Below, in pieces: positions 11,850-24,559 of a stretch of DNA of 64,000 nucleotides. The stretch's first letter is position 1. Every line of letters begins with the position of its first letter. Origin of the DNA: Pyrenochaeta sp. MPI-SDFR-AT-0127 (Eukaryota > Ascomycota > Dothideomycetes > Pleosporales > Cucurbitariaceae); NCBI GenBank assembly GCA_020747015.1, contig JAGTJM010000002.1:310001-374000 (forward strand), in the 5' to 3' direction. The notes beneath the pieces were generated by a model. The model saw only the letters and a program-made list of their open reading frames with translations, searched no databases and had not been told where the DNA came from. The position numbers and the translations under genes are program-made.

Positions 11850-14800
11850 TATGGTTGATTTATTGGGAATAGGGTAGTTTGTAGGGTTAATAAATCAATT
11901 GGTCCGCGGAGTAATAGATGGTGTGACTGCAACCAGCCTAACTAAACCTTATTCCGTCGCTCTTTCCAATCTATACTTTAGCGACCAAGGTCCGTGGATG
12001 AACCGAACATTACGACTATATCCAATAGGATGCTGATCCGGGCGCTAAGCTAAGCTCTCCGGATGAACTGCTTCAGCTCCAGTGCTGCACGGGAAGTTCC
12101 CCTGCTTATATTCCCTGAATCGTGGATGCATGTGAAAGGGAGAAGGTCGTGTTAGAAAGAATTTGTGTTGAAGATTGCAGGCTAAAATAATTAGAGTTTG
12201 CGGCAAATATGACGAAGTCCCAGAGCACTGGACTGACTCACTGCGCGAAATGCGGCAGCCTCTTCGTTATAGAGATCCTTCCGTGCAGATCGATTGTTGT
12301 CACACAAACCACTGCACTGGCACAAATGCGAACCTGACTCAGCCTCGCCACGAACCTTGCGGCTGGAATTCCCCTCACCGACCACGGCATAATCCGTCCA
12401 ATCAAAACATCTCCATTCCGATAATGCCTCATCAACCACGCCTCACCCAAGCCAACGGAGTCGAGAACCCCGGACCATCGTGTTCCACGGCCAAATGGGC
12501 CCACAAGCGAAGGGATCAGCCATACCATGCTGCACCTGGTTACTCTGATCGTTTCACCCAACTTACCATATCACGTTCGGCAATTTTCCCAAGCAACTCA
12601 AAAAGTAGCCCGGAAACTGATTTGACTTACTTTGTTCATGTATCTCTTGTAGGCATCATATAGTTCATAAACTCCCTACAGATTAAAATTTGAGGCTCTG
12701 CAGTCTGCAGCGATTTCGCATGGGCTTTCTACCTCAGCGCTGTAGCCAGGCCAGCAATCTAATTTAATAATCTTCAAGTCTACAACGAACGTGATATTTT
12801 ATTTTATAAGTCTCTACATCATTCTAAAGCTGGCTGCATGTCTTGCCATACATGTGGCATATATCTTTTGCGCTACAATGGCTCCTGGTCCGCAAAGAGC
12901 CCTGCTCATTGCAATGTCTGCCCAGGTTAAGCGACATGCACGACGTTATCGAGGCGCTGATCTGCGCACATCTCGAACTTCAGGAGAACGAGATGAACGG
13001 TCCTGTCAGTGGCGACGCTTTGAGCCGTCACGGTCGGCAGAGCAGTACGACGAGGGCACTAGCCCTGTTAAGACTTTATCAAACTGTGCCCAAATGCCTC
13101 CAGTTTGACCAAAATTGCGGTTGGTATACTCGCAGGCCCCGCATTTAGCTGCGGATGTGAGCGCATCCTTAGCATACTTGTTGCCATCAATGCCATTGAG
13201 GCGCAAGCCTGATTCATCTTAGCCAAGAGTACTTGTCGTGCGTACAATCCTGGCATCAAGAGGCTTGAAAACAATATCCATTACGACTACTGCGGACTTA
13301 GTTAACGAGAGATTATAAGACTCTATAATAACTGCAAATGAGGCAAGTCGAGCAGGATTGTACCGTATATCAATTGCGATAATTCAGTTGATTAACTGCA
13401 CTAAAAGTTGCTGTCAATTTAGTCGAATTGCCGCAAGCAAGTCCAAGATGCTGCCTTAGATGGCACAGCTCTGTCGAACAGACCCATCCAACCAAATACT
13501 TGGGATGACGGGAACGATGCTTCCAGACTTGGGTCTAATTATTGGTGCGGCACCTCGGTTAGGGATGTCATCTTACCCCTGCGTGCAACGCTGGTCTGAT
13601 GTGCGTCAGTGGTCGGAAGATACCGATCTTCATTGTGGCTTCGCAGGGTCGTGGGATCGACATGCACAGGGGACGAAAACGGAGAACTTGTGCATTAGCG
13701 CACTAAACTGAAAGAGTGAACGTTACAAAGAAAGTTATGTGGACCCCCTTGCGTCTCTGGGGGATGGTCATCGAGGGCCATATCTTATCCCCCTCCTTGA
13801 AACATGCTGCGCACGAGAAGCTCTGCCTTTGTCAAGCCTATTACTGACTCCACATAGTTCGGGTAACTTGATAATTATCATTATGTTGATATCGTCCGTC
13901 GCAAATATGACGCAGATGTTTAGCATCATCGCCTTCTGCCTGAAGGTGCTCACTCCCTGAAAACCTAATTGAGCCGCCTACGAGTGCGCTTTTTGACCTC
14001 TCCACTGTCACCGTTCCTGACGGCGCAAGATCTCGAATCCAAGTCGCAATGCGTCTCAGTTTCTAATCTCACGGCGATCGCCTTGCCGACAGCCCTAAAC
14101 TGTCGTTGTGCCGACGCAGGCTTCTTGGGCTACGTTTGATAAGTCAGAGGCCTTCAATGAGAAGCGCACTGCGTGCGGCAGTCAGATATACAGGCAGTCG
14201 ATCACAGTGGTAGGGGTCGCTACTGCTTTTAAATGTCTTACCTTGTCGATGATTGCTATGCGGGCTATTCATCGAGTCATCGCTGCAAAGGTGGAGCTCA
14301 AATAAGATGATTTATATGTTGGCTTGTTAAGGGTTTGCAATTCGGTCATCAGCCCGATTCTTGTTATCAGTCGTCAGGCTGCAAGCATAACTAACACTGG
14401 GTTGCGCTCCTGGTGCCCCGTATTCGGCATGAGAGTCGCGGTTAAGCATGCTGAATACTGATTACACAAAATTGGACAGCCATCTACTGAGTACCCTGAA
14501 GCTCGGCCAGCCTAAGGACATTTCATACCATACCAAATGGTACTTCTGAGCTATATCCCACCCTGTCTGGGTAACGTATACGGAGCCACCACTGTTCTAC
14601 ATGCACACGAGCTTGGTGCTTTGCAAATTGATAACAGCTTTCAGATTCTTAACTATTATTCTCGAAAATTTGTCACCGGTTGAGAGCGTCGAGTAAAATA
14701 TCGGTTGTGGGGTTATGAGGGCCTTAGATTTGCTGCCGTAGCTGGGAGCACCTTTCCACCAACGAATTAATTTGCTTGTCTCGGCTTTGGGATGGCAATG

Positions 14801-16992
14801 TATGAGCCAGCTTGCTCATGCTAGTCAGCGTGTCTGCATTACTCTCGAAGCACTCTCTTGAACCCCTCTATTTCTTGCATCAGTCGTTCTTCTGCGTCCT
14901 TCCTGCGACTTTGATCACTACACACTAATGCTAGGTCGGACATGTCAGCCAGCGTAGACGGTGTTTTGTCTCAAAGCACTTTCTTTCTTGTCTCTATAAG
15001 TTGCGCAGCTCTTCGGCCTACTTCCCCAACAGGCTCTGATTATTGTATGCCTACCTTTTCCTCAACGACACGACGCATGTTAAAGCTTTCACAAGTCATT
15101 CTACACGAACACCTTCGCCTAGCGAATGCGGCTAGCACCTTGTCAATGGACATGATTCATTAGCCATGCATTACTCCAGCGAAACCAGCCTCGGATTGTT
15201 AGATGTAATACTCAAGATATAATGGTAATTATGTCAAGCGAAGGTTTCTGGACAGGTTGCGCGAAGGATTCAGCAGATCTGAGGCTGTCCGAGGTGGCGT
15301 CATTGCGCACATATAATTGTAGTATTACAGGTCAGCATATTTCTTCAAGTTAATACGAAGCGCAGAAAAAGCTTGGTGCTTAAGATCATTAACCTGGGAT
15401 AACTTGTGCTGCTTTAATTATCGCTTTCCTTGTTGTACTGGACCACACTGCTGAATTTTCGCATTTCAGGAAATGGTTATGTTAGTTGCTCGAGCTCGAT
15501 GCTGGCTCTTCATCCGCGCCGTCAAATTTTACATTATGGGACCCGCACCGACTCTATGCTTTCGCTCTGACACTGACGGTCCGTGCAAAAGGGTCATGTT
15601 TGCGTCGTGACTCTGACCAGGACTGGAAGTTCAGCAGCCTTGCAGTGATGTGAGCAATCACCGCTGGAAACATCAAATTCGAATGTTGAGCTAAGTAAGC
15701 ATATGCTTTACTCTGAAATTGAATACAGGGAGCGCCGTCTGGCAAATAAGTAAGGATCTCGTCATCTTGAGAAGAAGCTTTAGTCTAATCTATGTTCAAC
15801 ACGCTATAAGCTTTAGGGATGATAAGTAGTTTGTAATTCGTATAGAATCTGTACTGATAAGTGAGAGAGACATGTAATGCAAAGAATGCTGCGTAGTTTT
15901 ATATTGGGTACTACCATGCCTTTCCTGTGGCGAACAATAGCATGCGGCTGTGATTCAGCAAGGTGTTTTGGTTGAGGGAGAGCAAGTCTTTGATTGGGCA
16001 TGAGGAAAAGGAATTACGATTGAGGAGAGCATTGTCAACAGACTCGAGAATGACACGGTCGACGTGACTGCCAAGCTGCTAGCCTGGTAACTGTGCCCAA
16101 CAGCGCTTTCAGCAGCATCGTCACCCTGTCTATCAACGGTGGAATTGCTGCGTGCTATCTTATTTTCGAAAAATTTCTTTGCTCGATGCCTTTCGATTGC
16201 ACACACTTTATCCGAGCCATTAGTTAGCTTTCACAACAATTCGTCTATTGTTGGCTCACTTTGCATTTGCCGAGTTGTTCACCCAATAAAATTGTGAGGT
16301 CGAGATGGTGTGCATTCCTCAGCAAGGTGCAGAACATTGACTTATCACAACAAGAATAAAGACATTCCACATTATGGAATCGCACAAAATTGACCTTCTC
16401 TCTCAGTATTCCGCTACCAAGCTATTGTGTTCGTTCTTGTTCCTCTGACTGCCGTGTAGCATGAGCGTCTTATACCCCGGTCATTTTAGCGCGTAAGAGC
16501 CCCTTTAAAATTGCAGCTGCAGCCCTGTTCCGAGCCGCCAACGTACCTGTGATGCTCTCCTCATTAAATCGCCGGCCGTACTTCTAACCCTTTATAAGAT
16601 TTTCACCTTCAATACTGGTTCTTTTGATAGATTTTGGTCGCTACTAGCGACTATAATAGCCGAACTGACCTGTCATGCGTCAATCCTACTTGCCTCGCAA
16701 GTAATGTGCATGAAATCGAGTGTGAATCATGCCTTCTGGCAGTGAGATTTTATCGTGATGTGGCGCTTGGTAGTCTCGGATAATCACCCCTTATGATGGG
16801 CCACGCTTCGTATGTTCGCATTCCGCTCCCCAACTGTAATCCCGTCCCGGTAATGGCTAAGAATATCTCAAATTATCTTCGCAACGTCAAAAATTATCAC
16901 CGTCTTGCTCCCGCAGTCATCTTAACAAGCAAAAGGTCCCCCGCTCTGGATGTTAATTGTTTCCAGATTCAACACAGCTTTGCACCAGTGCG
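11850..16992. other. Gene desert, 5.1 kb
   Basis: No intact gene, RNA gene or transposon was recognised. Open frames are short, scattered over all six frames and have no family resemblance. I looked for decayed transposase, reverse transcriptase and metabolic-enzyme fragments and found none that I can defend. It may be old, heavily mutated repeat DNA. The promoter of the next gene should be in the last part. Confidence 0.45.
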
Positions 16993-19954
16993 ATGTTGTT
17001 AGTCGATGGTTTAAGCGTTGGCACGGTTGCTGGGTTGATTGCCGCTGGCGTCTTCGTCAGTATGTTTCCCAGCTCTCCAAGAATCTCGCCATCATACTGA
17101 CCGCAGTATAGTTCAATTCATCATACCTATTATCATTCCACTCATATTAGTAGGACTTTTGAGGCAGGAGAATAATGCAGCGACTTGGTACAGGATAGTT
17201 CAAACCCATTGCGGCATCAGCCATTGATCATTCGACAGGTCTGTGGTAGGGCGCACTTTACATTCTTCGCACTGGCCTCGGATTCTGAATACCGACACTG
17301 CGGGTGGCCGAAGTGTCAGAGGGAGTGTCCGATTTGCTGCAATTGGTCAACTGCTATTCCTTCTTCTTGTCGCAGTTGCATCTGTGGTCACACCTCTTGG
17401 ACTGCACGAGGCCATCGTTCCGTTGGAGGGTCTAAAGCAAGAGACCTTCAGTTATGCACGCGACCAATCCGCTATGGATATTGGGTAAGTGCCTATCCTG
17501 AATATGAGATTGAGTCTAATCAGCGTAGCACTCTTCCACGTAGGAATGATTTCGGTTTTTCTAGGACCTGTTGGAGTTTTCGACCAAAAGCCTGTCCATG
17601 GTCAGAAACGATCATCAATGAAAGTATTAGTAATACCACTTACACAGCAGATCTACCTGACGGATATGATATTCGAATCCCACAGAACATCACAGATATT
17701 TACTCTGCCGGTCTGGCTAAGCTTCCAAAAACAGTTTCAGGTGTCTTCGATATCCAGTGGAGAACGTACAAGAAGGTTCTCCAGACGAGACTTCAAAAAG
17801 AGGGACAGAGTTACCTTATTGGAGATTATCGGCAATTATCTCAAATGGTATTGAACAATGCCTGGGAGGCAGTCGCTGGACTTATAGTAAACACGAAGAC
17901 TGGGGGAATTGGCTTTCGAAACCATACAACTCCACCTCCTCTCCCTCATGGTGGGCTCTGGTCAGAAGACCTCTTGTTCATCGAGCCTGAGACCGAATGC
18001 GTGGATCTGAACGTGACACTCGATTTCAAAATCCCGTACTCCAATGATGAGTCGGAGACAGTTGTGAATCTCACTGTTACAGACCACGGAGGTTTTTCAA
18101 AGTTCAACGAAGATATCCCTTCCTGTAATGTTTCCAGTGTTCAAATACTCAGCACACGTCATTTAAACTGACCTGATTAGATGACTACAACAAGACTTGG
18201 GCTAATCCAAACCTTCGTGATCGCGCATACTTCGCTGCATGGTTCACCAACGTTTACGCAATGTTTTACATGAATATTACAAACCCGAAGCAAAATGGCT
18301 ATGCGCAGCGGTTCTCATATATGAATTCAAAAGAAGGTCAACAATTTTCCGTCAACCAGGCCAAGACATTCGGGCTGTTTCAAGCTCGATATGATCAGAT
18401 GACGATTGGAACATATGGAGACTTTCTTGTGAGTCAATCAAGTCGATTTGCGCTTCTTGCGCTAGCTAGTTCAATCTATGTGAATTTAACTGACCAATTC
18501 TTCCAGAACATACCTGAAATCAAGTTCAATGGAACACTCTCGAACTCGTCATACCCAAATCCGTTCAAGATAAGTACCAAGAACTTTACTGAAATTGGTA
18601 AGTCTCTGAGTATCTCTCAGCCCCCAGCAGCACAAAATCTGACCCTGTGACTACAGCAACAGCATGCAGTAATAATAACGGCAAGGCTTATGCAAATATT
18701 TCAAATGTAGCCATATCTTGCGGCATGGTTTATGGTGCAGCAAGAAGAAAAGATGGTTCTGCATCTCTACTCTTCGATCCTGGGACCGAATGGACCGTTC
18801 CGCTGTATTCGTGCGCCTCCGCGTCCAAAGCATCCATAAAATCGATCTCGTTCAGATACAATGGCACAGATGGATTGAACTCTTTAGACATATTGGACAT
18901 AAAACCTAAGACTTATGTGACGGAAGAGGAGAAGCCACTCTGGGCAGTCGAGAATCTCAAGATGCGCCTCGATGATGTCAATCCTATCTGGGGTATCACG
19001 CTCCCCGAACACGAAAACCATCCAAATATCTCTACAGCCCGGCAAGAATACCTCTATCTTCCAGGCCTCGCGCCAACGTTATACTCAGCACCCACGCAAT
19101 CTAAACAGAGCCTTGCTGGAGTCGACTTCTACTCGACCATCATGGCATTCACGTATACAATGGATGCTGCGGATGCTGGTAGCATCTATGGTGTCCCAGA
19201 TTACACCGGCCGGACAAACTTGGCATTGTACAACAAATGGCAAGAGTACTCTCGCAACGCGACAACAGCTGCAAAGATCATTGATCTTATATGGACAGAC
19301 ATTAGTGCGAATGCAGTTGTAGGCACGAAGGGCCAACTACCCGCCGAGCCACTGCAAGGCCTTGCTAAACGAGACGAGCCGCAGACAACAGTCAAAGTTC
19401 CAATCACAGTATATGCTCGGCAAGTTCGATTCCATCTGCGCTATGGAATTCCTGCTTTCCTTGTCTTGGCTCTCTGTGCCTTATTCTTTGTGGTAGCTCT
19501 GAGCTTCATGTTACTGGGGAAATCTACACCATCAACAATGCGCCGTTTCCTGGACCAGACATCCACTGGGCGTATCTTTACGACCTTCCTATACACGAAC
19601 GATTGCCCGCCGGGTGCTTCAATGACAAATTGGTCACGCCTGGTTGGGATCAAGCGAGTTCATATTGGCGGCTCTCATCCGCAGGCATTGGACAGCACTT
19701 CGGGAAATGCTCTGGCAACAGGTTGTAACACTCCAGCTGTTACACCAGGCACTGCAAATTCGACTGTTTATGGGAAGATAGACGACGCTGATATCAGTCT
19801 TCACTCACTAGCATCTCCGCAGCCATATTCGCCAGTCAATGGAGGTGGTGAAGCACAGAGTTATTTCAATCCTGCCCATGGGAACCAGTCCAGCATTCAT
19901 CTATTGCCATCCAGTCCAGCAGCGCTAAATCCGCAAAACACTACCTATCCGTAA
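16993..19954 (+). CDS. Large N-glycosylated fungal membrane protein, function unknown
   Basis: Seven exons, 16993-17059, 17112-17187, 17239-17484, 17544-18124, 18181-18428, 18507-18597 and 18657-19954, encode about 868 residues. Two N-terminal membrane segments are clear (VFVIQFIIPIIIPLILVGLL and FAAIGQLLFLLLVAVASVV), then SVVGRTLHSS and VVTPLGLHEA, typical of a widespread Pezizomycotina family of uncharacterised proteins. A roughly 600-residue loop follows with many Asn-X-Ser/Thr sites, so it probably faces outside. A third helix (IPAFLVLALCALFFVVAL) leads to a Ser/Pro-rich tail of about 150 residues. The start is the first ATG after an in-frame stop at 16954. The donors at 17188 (GTACAG) and 18125 are weak, and the intron at 18429-18506 is a multiple of three, so local details may be off. 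Confidence 0.75.
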
Positions 19955-21247
19955 TTCTATTCGTTGACTCCGGTACTTTCTAGGCTAATGTTTGTTAGGT
20001 CGTATCGCTCCGACAATATAAGCCCGATACATGCAAGATAACGATAACAATATACCAGCTACTCTGTATTCAAGGGTGGATGGATTTCCGTTAAAGACAT
20101 GAAATCACTATGCTAGTCAGGTAGCATATGACAATTTAGAAGTAAGAAGATATTACCTTAGCGACAGAGATAATTAGGATTTCCTAGCCTTATGCATACC
20201 TTTGTTACTTAAGTTGCCGCACCTTGCTGGGAGGTAACGACTTGCGCATTGGCCACCGGGTTGAGCGAGGCTATTGATCTACTTTACCCTGGATAAAGAC
20301 ATTTGAGTTGGGTGTTGTCACTACAAAGCGAACTACAACATTGGTAGTTGGGGTGGTCATAGAGAGATCCCGAGCACGGCTTCAACCATGGCTGGGTTAG
20401 ATCTCATACGAGAATCCAAGACCATGTCTAGAATCAGGTCCACTGCGGGGCGAAAATAGGCCCTATGGCTAGCCAAGTACAGAGGACGATCGTCCAGTAG
20501 CATTCCAGAAGAAAAGAGATGAATGTAATTTCCTAAATATGAAACAACTACTTGATAGATACATACACTGATAAAGGGAAAGATCAAGGTATTGGTGCTG
20601 AACGGGAGATGTTTACATGGTCATCTTCATTGTGATTCTCTAATCTCCCTTTTCATATCTTATTTCTCGTCGGTTAAGCGGTCGATTGATAGAAGTCATG
20701 TAAAATAGGGTGTTCTTGAAATCTCCTTAAGAAACAATCTCACTGCTTTTGCAAGGCCTAAACTGCTATTGAGTCGTTGCCATTGCCCTCTCCATCGCAG
20801 CAGTTGGTTATGAATGAACGTGCGCGTGAATCTGCCTCACAGGGTCCTATGCTTGGAGAGCCTCGAACATATGGTGTCATGCCAAAACGGAGCGGACTAG
20901 ATAAATCCTGATCATTGCGCACTCTTGTTGCTACATCGGCTCAATACTGACATTATGCACAGCTAGAATTTGCTTGTTACCGACTACTGCCCACTGGTCT
21001 TAATTGTTTTGTTGGCTTTCCTGACCACATCGTGAATAACGCCTGAGTTGAATGTTGTAGAGTGGTTGGCAAGGGGTGGACGAGTGCAATTGATATTAAA
21101 ACACAGCATACACTGTATTTGGCTGTAACTATGCCCACGTTGACGGCTATGGGAGTAAATAGAGCATTGCTACCCAATCAATATTCCAGCTTGACATGTT
21201 CAGTCTCAATACCCCTTCCCTGTGAAAAATCCCGTAATCTAATACTC
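19955..21247. other. Intergenic region between two convergent genes
   Basis: About 1.3 kb. On the minus strand at about 20200-20590 there are two coding-like short frames (VVRFVVTTPNSNVFIQ and SLNPVANAQVV), interrupted and without a family match. Nothing else is seen. Confidence 0.35.
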
Positions 21248-22561
21248 CTACAATTCGTCCATGATCATCACCTTCTGATCAATGCTGTCAAAGCGTGCAC
21301 CTTCTGGTGTCGTAGCCGACGCCTTACAATCAGCAACTTTGACCTCTTTACAGACATCTGAACCCGTATTCTTTGAATCGCACAGCGTGTTGGCCGATGT
21401 ACCTGGCACGACAGCGACGCGGTGTTCCTGGCCAGGGACAGGCCACTTCATCCGCCACTGCACCTTGACGTTATCGTCATCGGTTCCATCTGCCTTGTAC
21501 CCAGGCCTTGTCAAACACATGGTCCCGTACGGTGTTGGCGCACAAGAAGTGGTGTGATGGCACAAATTCTTCCCAGGATTTGGATTGCAAGTGAAGCAAC
21601 CCATTTGATTAACTGCCACAGCGACCCTTTGGATGAAGGTGTTGCCGCCCGGCGTGCCATTTAGTTGGAAACGGACGAAGCATTGAGAGGTGGCGTTCTG
21701 AGTGGCATCGTCGGTCACCTTCACCGTCTCGCGGAAGGTGACGGTGGCCCCGCTACTCACTTTGGTTTCGGTCGGCGCGAAATTTACAGTTACGCCGACA
21801 TCACAAGAGACCACATTAGGTTTGACAGTAACATCAAGGTTCTTCAGCCCACCGACAATGGCATTGGTGACCTTGTCGACAGCGGAGTCAATGATCATAC
21901 CACCTGTGGCTGTAGTGACCTTGGTGGCCTGGCCGAACCGATCAAGGTGTTTAGCTCCGACGTTAACCCCAATGACGCGGATAGTACTTCCTTCGGTATT
22001 TCCCTTCAAGGCCGGGATTGTATCTCCTTCTAGGGTGTGTCCGTTGCTGGGATCGTGGCTGGGCGCGTCGCTGACAAGAACTATGATCCGGCTGCTACCC
22101 TCGCGGAAGGTGACAGCACCTGTGGAGAGCTGAAAGAGCGCATTTATCCAGTCCTCAGGTTCGTCCCGCCCTAGTTCCGCCCTTAAGGAGTTGACTGCGT
22201 TCTGTAGGGCAATGGCATCACTTGTCAGCCCCTGGTTCACCTGGAATCGGTTGGCGTCTGTAAAGTCGCCGAAACTGGACACGGCAAACTGAGCGTTCGG
22301 CTGAACCCTGCTGACATCCGAAATGACGTTGATCAGGTTTGTCTTGATATTGTTTATGGATGGACCCATACTACCCGTGACATCGATCAAGAGTACCACA
22401 TCCGGTTTTGGCGGAATCTGTGGCGTAGTAACAACCTTGTCAATGTTAAACGACGTACCCGGGTCTGCATCCTTGCTAACTGACGCCGGCGAGACGCCTG
22501 GGTCGGCGAAGACGAATCTGAAGAGGGCAAAAGCCATAGCGGTGGTGTTGAAAGAACGCAT
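21248..22561 (-). CDS. Secreted von Willebrand factor A-domain protein
   Basis: One intronless frame of 437 residues. A signal peptide of about 19 residues (FALFRFVFA then DPGVS) leads to a proline-rich linker and a vWA domain from about residue 54. The metal-ion-dependent adhesion site is DVTGS at residues 60-64 (a Thr variant of DxSxS), and IIVLVSDAPSHDP supplies the later Asp. The C-terminal half has a beta-rich segment and a cysteine cluster (GCFTCNPNPGKNLC), reminiscent of integrin-beta-like PSI/EGF regions. vWA domains bind ligands through Mg2+ and usually act in adhesion or matrix contacts; the partner is unknown. The protein ends MDEL, close to the HDEL/KDEL endoplasmic-reticulum retrieval signal, so residence in the secretory pathway is also possible. 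Single-exon structure is unusual among its neighbours. Confidence 0.83.
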   Translation of the reverse strand: MRSFNTTAMAFALFRFVFADPGVSPASVSKDADPGTSFNIDKVVTTPQIPPKPDVVLLIDVTGSMGPSINNIKTNLINVISDVSRVQPNAQFAVSSFGDFTDANRFQVNQGLTSDAIALQNAVNSLRAELGRDEPEDWINALFQLSTGAVTFREGSSRIIVLVSDAPSHDPSNGHTLEGDTIPALKGNTEGSTIRVIGVNVGAKHLDRFGQATKVTTATGGMIIDSAVDKVTNAIVGGLKNLDVTVKPNVVSCDVGVTVNFAPTETKVSSGATVTFRETVKVTDDATQNATSQCFVRFQLNGTPGGNTFIQRVAVAVNQMGCFTCNPNPGKNLCHHTTSCAPTPYGTMCLTRPGYKADGTDDDNVKVQWRMKWPVPGQEHRVAVVPGTSANTLCDSKNTGSDVCKEVKVADCKASATTPEGARFDSIDQKVMIMDEL

Positions 22562-24136
22562 TGTGAAGCAGTCGATGGGATCTGGGAACTGAGGCAGTGA
22601 ATATCGGCAGAATAGGAGAGGGTTAATTAGCGATACTGAAAAGCATGAGTGTAGTTAATCGTGAGGGGATGTGCAAGCTGGGGTTCCTTCACATCTTGTA
22701 TTGTGCTTGGTGTCTGCCCCGCCGTAACAGAACTTCGATGTGCGAGCTGACCCATTCTCGTATAGCCAATGTTGAATGTGGCTAGCTGTGTTGTGAATTC
22801 GGTGTGATGGCTCCCACAGGAGCTGAAACGATCGCACGGAGGTTATTGGCTGCTTTGCCGACTCCGCCTGTACGAGCAGGCGCTGCGTTATTTCAAACCC
22901 CCGTTAGACGGTCAGCATCCACAGGTCACATGAAAGGGACAAGTGCTGTAGGATTACACGCATCTCTTCGATAGCTCTATAGTTTATTAGCGCATTAAGC
23001 TACAAGTAAAATACTAAGTCCATAGCTTCAGCAGGATCTACAGACGCCTCTCGCTTGTACGTAAGTTCTGCATAGGCTACTGGGAGGTCTTGCAGCGTGC
23101 AGTAGGCTGTCGGCTCGCACCTGACCGCTGTCAACATTCCCAACGTTCTTGTTCCATCGGCTCTTTTGCCTCCCTTCTGGGGCTATCAGGTCCAGTCGGT
23201 CATCTACTGCTCAGTACGGGTGCTTTTGTAAACGCCTTTTGTCTTGCGCTTTCTACCATACCTTGCGGCCTTATAAGCCTGTAAAACATACACGGGGTAC
23301 ATACAGTGTCTGTAATGTGGGCCAAAACGTTAAGCGCAAGTTAGCTGAGAATCTACGATAGGTACAAGCGCTACCACTCCTTTTGAGTTTGAAGCTCTCT
23401 ATAAGGAAGACATTGATCTTACATTATCAAAACCACCATGCCTAGTTGTTTTTACTGCGGCTACTTACAGTTAGCCTTTTCTTGCTGTTTAAACTAGTAT
23501 CCAGCTGGCCGAGGTGGAAGGGCATAATGCACAGCCGCCTTTCATCAGCCACATCAGCAAGCTTGAAATCCTGCTAGCCTCCAAGGTAGCCTCTAAGTTG
23601 ACATTGACAACGGCCAATATCTGCTTAAATTCCTGCTGAGTAGCCTCGTCATTTCCTGACTGGACGGTGTTCGATCAAAGCGATATTTACGCACTCCACC
23701 CACTATGCTTCTCTGCCAGGAACAGAGTGAAACCATAAGCTAGAGTAGAGGCTTTCCGGCCACCCCCACTTCCCGGCCACCTAATCACATACACGATCAC
23801 AGATTTAGTACGCGATATCTTAATTGCTAAGCAGGTGGATGTATCAGACAATTATGGCGTTGGGGCGTAGTCGTCAATGCGACTTGATCGCGTCTAATTT
23901 TGAGCCTCTTGCCATAACAAGCCATAGCACTGCTAACCAAATCTGCTCTTGGGCGACTTCCAATCCAAGTCAGATTTATCCACTTCTCCGGTAGGATACT
24001 CGAGGCGGTGAACTTCTCATTGCGGGAATAAACGCTTTGGGTCAGTGTGTCCGCCGCCCATAATCATGTCAAAGTAGAATTTTGCGCGTGATATGTCAGA
24101 TGAGCAGTCAATGTCCATAGATTGGCATAGAATCCA
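22562..24136. other. Gene-poor region, promoter side of the vWA gene
   Basis: No intact gene. On the minus strand at about 23500-23800 there are coding-like pieces (RKASTLAYGFTLFLAEKH, QEFKQILAVVNV) broken by stops. They may be remnants of a mobile element or gene, but I cannot assign them. Confidence 0.35.
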
Positions 24137-24559
24137 TCACTTGGGAGTAACATAGTCGTGTACAGCTCGCATGAATTGCTTGACAGAGATTTGTTGACCA
24201 TCAGTGTACTCGATGAGTCCTGGTGCGGTCTTCAGATGTCGTTTATCGTGCCATGGCCACCAGCTGTTCAATGGCTCTATCAAGATGTGTAGTCGAGAAT
24301 TGGGAGGTTCCGTTGCAGCCCCGTTCGCCGCAGCGGTATCAGGTCCTCCTTCGAAGAAAGGCTGCAGCGGCGGTTCGCCACGAGCATCGACACCCACAAT
24401 CTGGGGTTCGGGGAGAGGATCTAGTAGAGACCATTTAGCCGGGCAAAAAGCCCATTCACCTCGGCTTTCGATGGATGTTGCAATTGAGGGGGAGGCTGAG
24501 ACTGAGGCGGATTCGTAACTAGGAGATGAGGCGGTATCGCTCCTGGATTCACTTGACAT
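24137..24559 (-). CDS. Doubtful small protein, function unknown
   Basis: A 140-residue frame from the ATG at 24559; the open frame reaches back to 24748, but that part reads like non-coding sequence. The N-terminal 40 residues are Ser-rich and low in complexity (SSPSYESASVSASPS). The C-terminal part looks more like a folded protein (LHILIEPLNSWWPWHDKR, then ISVKQFMRAVHDYV). An overlapping minus-strand frame at 24421-24660 is Pro/Gln-rich and competes with it. No family was recognised and no neighbour suggests a role. It could be a real short gene, one exon of a larger one, or chance. Confidence 0.35.
   Translation of the reverse strand: MSSESRSDTASSPSYESASVSASPSIATSIESRGEWAFCPAKWSLLDPLPEPQIVGVDARGEPPLQPFFEGGPDTAAANGAATEPPNSRLHILIEPLNSWWPWHDKRHLKTAPGLIEYTDGQQISVKQFMRAVHDYVTPK

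Noticed and set aside
12175..13274. Overlapping 80-160 codon ORFs on both strands in the 12-13 kb desert
   Set aside because: Composition is random-looking, frames overlap on both strands, and there are no domains or splice-supported extensions.
17185..17540. Long plus-strand frame through 17185-18171 as one exon
   Set aside because: Its first 350 bases (Cys/Arg-rich, many odd residues) are a shadow. The true exon 3 uses another frame and carries a membrane helix and the SVVGRTLHSS block.
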